Origin: Cacajao melanocephalus
Taxonomy: Eukaryota > Chordata > Mammalia > Primates > Pitheciidae
Length of the DNA stretch: 64,000 nt
Direction: 5' to 3'
Assembly (NCBI GenBank): GCA_963573385.1
Contig: CAUYLG010047219.1
Coordinates: 1 to 64,000 of the forward strand
Of the stretch, positions 58,411 through 64,000 are shown piece by piece (the first letter of the stretch is position 1; the number at the start of each line of letters is the position of its first letter). The notes under the pieces were generated by a model, which saw nothing but the letters and a program-made list of their open reading frames with translations, was not told the DNA's origin and ran no database searches. Position numbers and translations under genes: made by a program.

Positions 58411-58984
58411 AATGTAAACATGAAATAAAAGACACACAAGAACCTTAAAAATTTTTGCCCACAGATCTCAGAAAAAAGATCTTACCATTCCAGAGACGTG
58501 AAAATCAAGTAATACATATTAGGAAAATCCAAATCAGTTCAAATTAAACTTAACATATCTTAACAATACCAGTATCTCCTTGTGAAGGTGTTTAAAATCT
58601 GCCATGTTCTTGTTCTTTATTGAATGAATGAGGAAATGATGAGAGAGCAAAAAAAAAAAAAAATAGACCTATATACACATCGTTTAAATCCAAAACTATG
58701 TTCTTCAGGAAAACAGATTAATGGTTTATTCCACTTTCCTCTATGAGCCAGGACCAAGAGTAAATCACAAAAATTCTCATTTCCACTTACAGTCTACTGT
58801 AATTTCCCCCCTGCAGGAAGAGAATAACCAAAGGATGAAAGTAGCTGTGTCCAATAAAAGCAGAAATACAGTGTCAAGTCAGTTACATTTGGAATCAAGA
58901 AAAGAGTACGTTAAATGTAATTCAAATAGGTAATATGTTCAGTGCTCGTATGCTACATAATGGCTAATAGTAAAAAATTTCTAA

Positions 58985-59185
58985 TAAACTGGATATGTTT
59001 AAATCTCAGATGTCACTTACTAGTTATGTCCTTATGTCATCTACTTAACTCTTGCTAAGCCTTAATATTTACATATACAAAATGAAGATTATTACCAAAA
59101 ATTATCGAGTTGTTTCAAGAATAAAATACATGAAGCACTTAGCATCATGCCTAGCATATATTTTGAACATTTAATGAATAAAAGC
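58985..59185 (-). repeat. MIR element, reverse
   Basis: ttactagttatgtccttatg, aagcacttagcatcatgcct and aatgaataaaag are the reverse-orientation MIR layout. Confidence 0.6.
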
Positions 59186-59731
59186 TTTCATTATGATCCA
59201 ATCTCTGCCCTGAAAAAGTTCACCATGAGGACAGCTATTTCCATACAGACTTAGTTATCCACTAAGAGCTATTACTACTATGAACAGAGTATGGGAAAGC
59301 AGAAAATGGTTTGATATGAGAGTGTGTTCCCAAAGCGAAACATTTGTAAGACTGCTAAATTTCAGTTTTCAAATGACTCCAGAAAAAATAACTCTGAATT
59401 CTGATTATGAACATTCATCCCCAAGTAATACACTTGATATAAATGCCATTTACCTCTCAGAATTAGAAAACCTAAAATGAGAGACCACCATTACATTCAC
59501 TATATTGAGTATGCTTTTTAAGAAAGACAATACTAAGAAAGACTTAGTATTTAAGTCAAAGTACTTAATATAATACTGTAATGTAACTATTGATTCCACT
59601 AGACTACAATGCCATCTCCAACGCTGAGAAGATGATACCCCAATCACTTCCTTTTTATGGTTCCCTCCGCATTTTCTGTATTGTTAAAGATCATTAACTC
59701 ATTTCTAAGGGGCAAAAAACCTACAGAAAAA

Positions 59732-59779
59732 TGCTAGGCAAGCAGTGGTGGCACATGCCTATAATCCAAGCACTTTCTC

Positions 59780-59817
<38 letters not shown>

Positions 59818-59980
59818 CACACACACGAATTAGTAGCAGGGTGTCATGCTGTCCAAGGGTACAGGGGCAGGGGCTGATGCAGGCTTGAGCCCGGGAGGTC
59901 AAGGCTGCAGTGAGCTGAGATCATGTCACCACACTCCAGCCTATGTGAGAGAGTGAGACCCTGTCTCAAAAAAAAGAAAA
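59732..59980 (+). mobile_element. Alu remnant split by (AC)n
   Basis: agtggtggcacatgcctata, then the microsatellite, then aggctgcagtgagctgagat and an A-tail. Confidence 0.88.
59785..59826 (+). repeat. (AC)n microsatellite inside an Alu remnant
   Basis: About 16 AC units with one TG interruption have expanded within a plus-strand Alu remnant. Confidence 0.9.
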
Positions 59981-60584
59981 AGAGCTGGGTTCAACACAAT
60001 CTTTCAATTATTTTAATTGATTACTTATCTCTAAATCCTCCAATGCCATGGATTACCTTAAGCTTCAAGTATACAATTAAAAATTCACTATGAAAGACAG
60101 TTACTAAGAAATGGAAAAATGATCGAAGTAGGGAGAATATTAGGAGAGGTAAGAAAAAATGTTTCAAGCTCACTAATGTGAAAAGGGAATTGTCCTTTGG
60201 AATAAAATCATGATTTAATACCAAGTAAAATGAAATATGCAAGCCTCTTCCTAAATTACTTTCAAAGGTTTACAGAGGATGCACTTATTTCTCAAGACTG
60301 ATATACACTGGCCACAAATTTTAGGAAATTTTGAAAACACTTCAACCAAAACGTGGGCATTCTCTAAAAACAGATGGACTCTACCTATGAATAAACCAGA
60401 GTAGAGACAAATGAAACCCAAAATACACAAAAGACTGTAGCTGTCAGTGACAAAGGCTGTGGCAAAGGCTCAGTGACAAAGACTGTGATGAAGTAATGAG
60501 GGTAATGATAGGGAGTCTTGTCCAGGTTGTCCCTCCTGACTTCCTGTTTCTGTAGAACAGGTGCTCTCAGCCAGCCAAAGCAAA

Positions 60585-60619
60585 TTACACAAAGCACATT
60601 TGTTACACAAAGCACATTT
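60585..60619 (+). repeat. Tandem duplication, 18-bp period
   Basis: ttacacaaagcacattt is present twice (60585-60601 and 60603-60619). Just upstream, at 60448-60485, is another partly repeated stretch around agtgacaaag. Confidence 0.85.
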
Positions 60620-61279
60620 CAGTCTGAAGAAACCCTAGAGCAGGATTTGAGGCTGAAAAGTAAAGCAGCACAAAGTTTGTGGAAATGCCACAGGATGACC
60701 CTGAAAATGCAAAAAAGTGGGCGAGGAGGAAGAGAATGGGAGAGGAGGAGAAAAAAAGAGGAAAGGGGAGGGAGGGAGGAAGGAGAGTAAGACGGATGTT
60801 CCACTTAAGAGTGGAATAAACTTAAGCACTCCACCTCAGAGTACAACCCATAGCCCACTTACTTGACAAATGTGGCAGTGGCCTGTGCTTCTCCACTCAG
60901 TTCATTAAACACACAAAAACATGCACATGTGTGTACACATGTACAAGCACACACAGAGACATATGAATCCAGTGAGGTCTTCAATCCAGGAGAGGACCTT
61001 CGTAGGGAAGCGAACTTGACTGCAAAAGAATGCAAGGTAGCTACTTAAACTAACCAATATAAACCACCATTCAAATATCTGGACAACCAAGGGTCACTGG
61101 GCATTTGAGAAAAAGCAAGTACCAGGAAAGACAAAGAAACAGATTACATGATTTAAGGGAAAACAAACAGGAACAACACATCATCAAACCACACATAGAC
61201 ACAAACATCTCAATTACTATGTCAAAGGTTTTAAAGGGTATATTCCTTAAAAACAAACCAACTACAAAACAGGCCTCTA

Positions 61280-61675
<396 letters not shown>

Positions 61676-61681
61676 AATTTT

Positions 61682-61985
61682 GGCTGGCTACAGTGACTCA
61701 AGCCTGTAATCCCAGCACTTTGGGAGGCCAAGGTGGGTGAATTGCTTGAGCGCAGGTAGTTTGAGAACAGCCTAGGCAACAAAAAATTAAAAATTAAATT
61801 AGTTATGCATGGTAGCTCACACCTATAGTTCCAGCTACTGGGGAAGCTGAGGCGGGAGGATCGCTTGAACCCAGGAGGTCACCGCTACAGTGAGCCATGA
61901 TTGCACCACTGCACTCCAGCCCAGGAGACAGAGGGAAACCCTGTCTCAAAGAAAGGAAAAAAAGGAAAAGAAAAGAAAAGAAAGA
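61682..61985 (+). mobile_element. Alu, older, head to tail with previous
   Basis: ggctggctacagtgactcaa to ccctgtctcaaagaaaggaa, with a GAAAA-rich tail. Confidence 0.93.
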
Positions 61986-61989
61986 AAAG

Positions 61990-62580
61990 AAATCACCAGA
62001 CGGGCTGAAAACCAGAGTGGGCATGAATGAAAACTAAATTAGTATTCTGGAAGACAAATAGAAATCTCCCAATACTTAGAGAAAGGGCAGAAACACAAAA
62101 CATATAAGAAAAAATAATGATAGATAAGGCAGCTCCAAACAGCCCAATAGTCATCTCCTAAGAATTCCATAAGACAAGTAGAGAGACAATGGAAACAATC
62201 ATCAAAGCAAGAAAAATCCTTTGAATGGAAAAAGGATAAGACTGCAGATGATGGTATGCCAAGAAAGATAAGGTTTAAAATATTCGTACCTATACCCAGT
62301 TTAAAAAAAAAAAAAAAACCTCAGAGATCATTCAGAAAATATTCAGAGAGGAAAATCAAGACACATACAAAATAATGAGACTCAGGATTATATTTGACTT
62401 CTTACCAATAAAACTGATAGAAGATAATGAAGGATGTAAAAATTCAGAAGGCAAAGGATCTCACACCAAGAATTCAAACCCAAACTGTGAGTCAAGTATG
62501 ATGGTAATTAAATACCTTTCCAGACTCAATAATTTTTATTTACCTCCTACATGCTGTTTCTAAGAAAAATATTTGAAGAT
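61990..62580 (+). mobile_element. Decayed L1-like sequence
   Basis: AT-rich, with agaattccataagacaagta and tcttaccaataaaactgata, similar to old L1 text. An internal A run is near 62303. Confidence 0.4.
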
Positions 62581-63609
62581 TTTTCAACTGAACTGAAAAG
62601 AAAATGAATTTAAAAGAATGCCTTTAAAAACAAAAACCATTTACTCAAACTGAAAAATTGAAAACCTAAAAATTTACTATGATAAAGATTTTAGTGACAT
62701 TAATTTTTTTAAAAAAGGAAAGATAATTAGAAATTGCATGACAAACTAAAGTGAATTAAACTACTGCAATATCTTCAACAGCTGATAGCATCACAGACTT
62801 CATAAAAAAAGCAGCTTACTTGATCTCAACACTTCACGCAGAACAGCTTTTCTTTAACTGCCACAAGATTATCATTCTTTCTGTAAGGCCCCATTATACT
62901 AGTTGGTTCTGTTATCAATAGTATCATTCACAGCAGAAATGCTATCTTCTTTATTCTCATTGTTTAGAATTTTAAAATATGAAGAAAACAGTAAGTAACC
63001 ACAATTCAAGAACAGGATAAAAATGGCTTAAAATCCTTGACAATTCAAACAGCAGAAGTGGAAACACAATGAGACACACAGATTTCCTTCTGTAACCTAA
63101 TGGTGAGCTAAGGAATACTGGCTGAAGTTGGTGGTCCCCTTAAAAATAAAGGTTTAAGAATATTTAAGGCTATAAAGGAAACCACTGAAACTACTGTTCA
63201 TTATGACAAAAACGAGGAGGTAGGAGGCATGGTTGGTGGTATGAGTAACACTAAATCCCTCACCTTTCGTGACAGAAAGAGACACTGCGTCAGACAGATA
63301 TACTAAAATATTATGTGAAATTCTGATAACCACAAGAATAGAAACAATTAGTTTTAAGAAATCACCTCTAGGGAGAGGTAAAAAATCGGCAGATTTTTAA
63401 ATTTCAAATTCCATCCTTCTGTGGTGCCGGAAGAAAGACTTTTTACCATGTGTGCATATTATTAGTAATTTTTTTAAAATAAGGTTAAATATTTGGATGG
63501 TGACAATTTCCTAAAATATTAAACCTGTGTTACTTTCAGTTTAGCTAGACAGCTTTCTTAAACTTCATCATTAATAACTTCCTGGACAGTGAAGACAACT
63601 CATCTTCCA

Positions 63610-64000
63610 AAAGTTTAAATGTTCGTACTCTTCACTCCATTGAATTTATTCTTAAGAGTCTACCCAAAAGGAAAATTTACATAAGTGATACAAATACAAA
63701 GGTATGAGGACACTAGTGCACAACTATGTCTTGGTAAAAACTTGCTGAAAATCCCAGAGGCCTATCAGTGAGGAATGGTTAAATAAATTACAGTAGATAC
63801 ATGTAGTCAAAAAGGCTAGGGTAGTAATGATACAGAAAAATGACCTTAATATACAGTGTAGTGAGAAGAGCAAACAGCAAAAGAATATATGCAGCATAAT
63901 CTCTTTTCATGTAGTGATTTTTAAAAGTATCTTTTTGTGTGTATGTATGTATGTGTATATATATATGGTCTAAAAAGATACACACCAAGCTATTAACAGA
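63610..64000 (+). mobile_element. Decayed L1 3' sequence, runs to window edge
   Basis: Motifs include gaatttattcttaagagtct and gtgaggaatggttaaataaa, as in old L1 3' ends. Confidence 0.45.

Noticed and set aside
59785..59826. Possible CRISPR-like or regulatory array
   Set aside because: It is a simple dinucleotide microsatellite within an Alu.

Overview
This is about 64 kb of primate nuclear DNA, judged from roughly 39 Alu copies (including AluY-like ones), L1 and MIR remnants, MaLR and other LTRs, and GT-AG split coding exons. Two genes are recognised. Most of the window (24 kb to the right edge) is the 3' half of WDR33 on the minus strand. WDR33 is the WD-repeat subunit of the cleavage and polyadenylation specificity factor that reads AAUAAA. 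Fifteen consecutive coding exons, from 46005 down to 24063, can be joined in one frame; they give 1094 residues, residues 243-1336 if the total equals the 1336 I recall for human. They hold the last four WD repeats, a collagen-like exon and an RG/proline-rich tail. The second gene is intronless SFT2D3 (19325-19972, plus strand), a 215-residue four-helix SFT2-family membrane protein with its own CpG-island promoter. It lies tail-to-tail with WDR33.

Layout. 1-4 kb: Alus, an older repeat and L1 remnants. 4-10 kb: a multi-layer nest. An antisense L1 relic is split by a THE1-like MaLR provirus, which itself contains an ERV2-type solo LTR, an ERV1-type solo LTR and an Alu. 12.6-13.2 kb: a CpG island with no gene assigned. 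13.77-14.29 kb: a solo ERV1-type LTR with a perfect 4-bp target duplication. 15.57-15.91 kb: a purine-only tract. 19.1-20.1 kb: the SFT2D3 island and gene. 20-24 kb: overlapping 3' regions of SFT2D3 and WDR33. 24-46 kb: WDR33 exons and introns. 46-64 kb: one large WDR33 intron.

Most unusual signals. (1) An 18-nt tRNA-His 3' fragment ending in CCA, followed by an A-tail and flanked by a target-site duplication, sits inside a MER5A element at 21.1 kb. (2) A tailless retrocopy of a tRNA-Met 5' half stops at the anticodon and is flanked by a 14-bp duplication at 45.7 kb. Both are genomic traces of cut tRNAs being reverse transcribed. (3) A repeat-poor block at about 54.4-57.1 kb in the large WDR33 intron has a good splice acceptor, an open frame in the correct phase, and several AATAAA signals. 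It could be the alternative 3' terminal exon of a short WDR33 isoform (324 residues predicted).

The species is not certain. The translated SFT2D3 and WDR33 differ at several positions from the human proteins as I remember them, so a non-human primate is possible.
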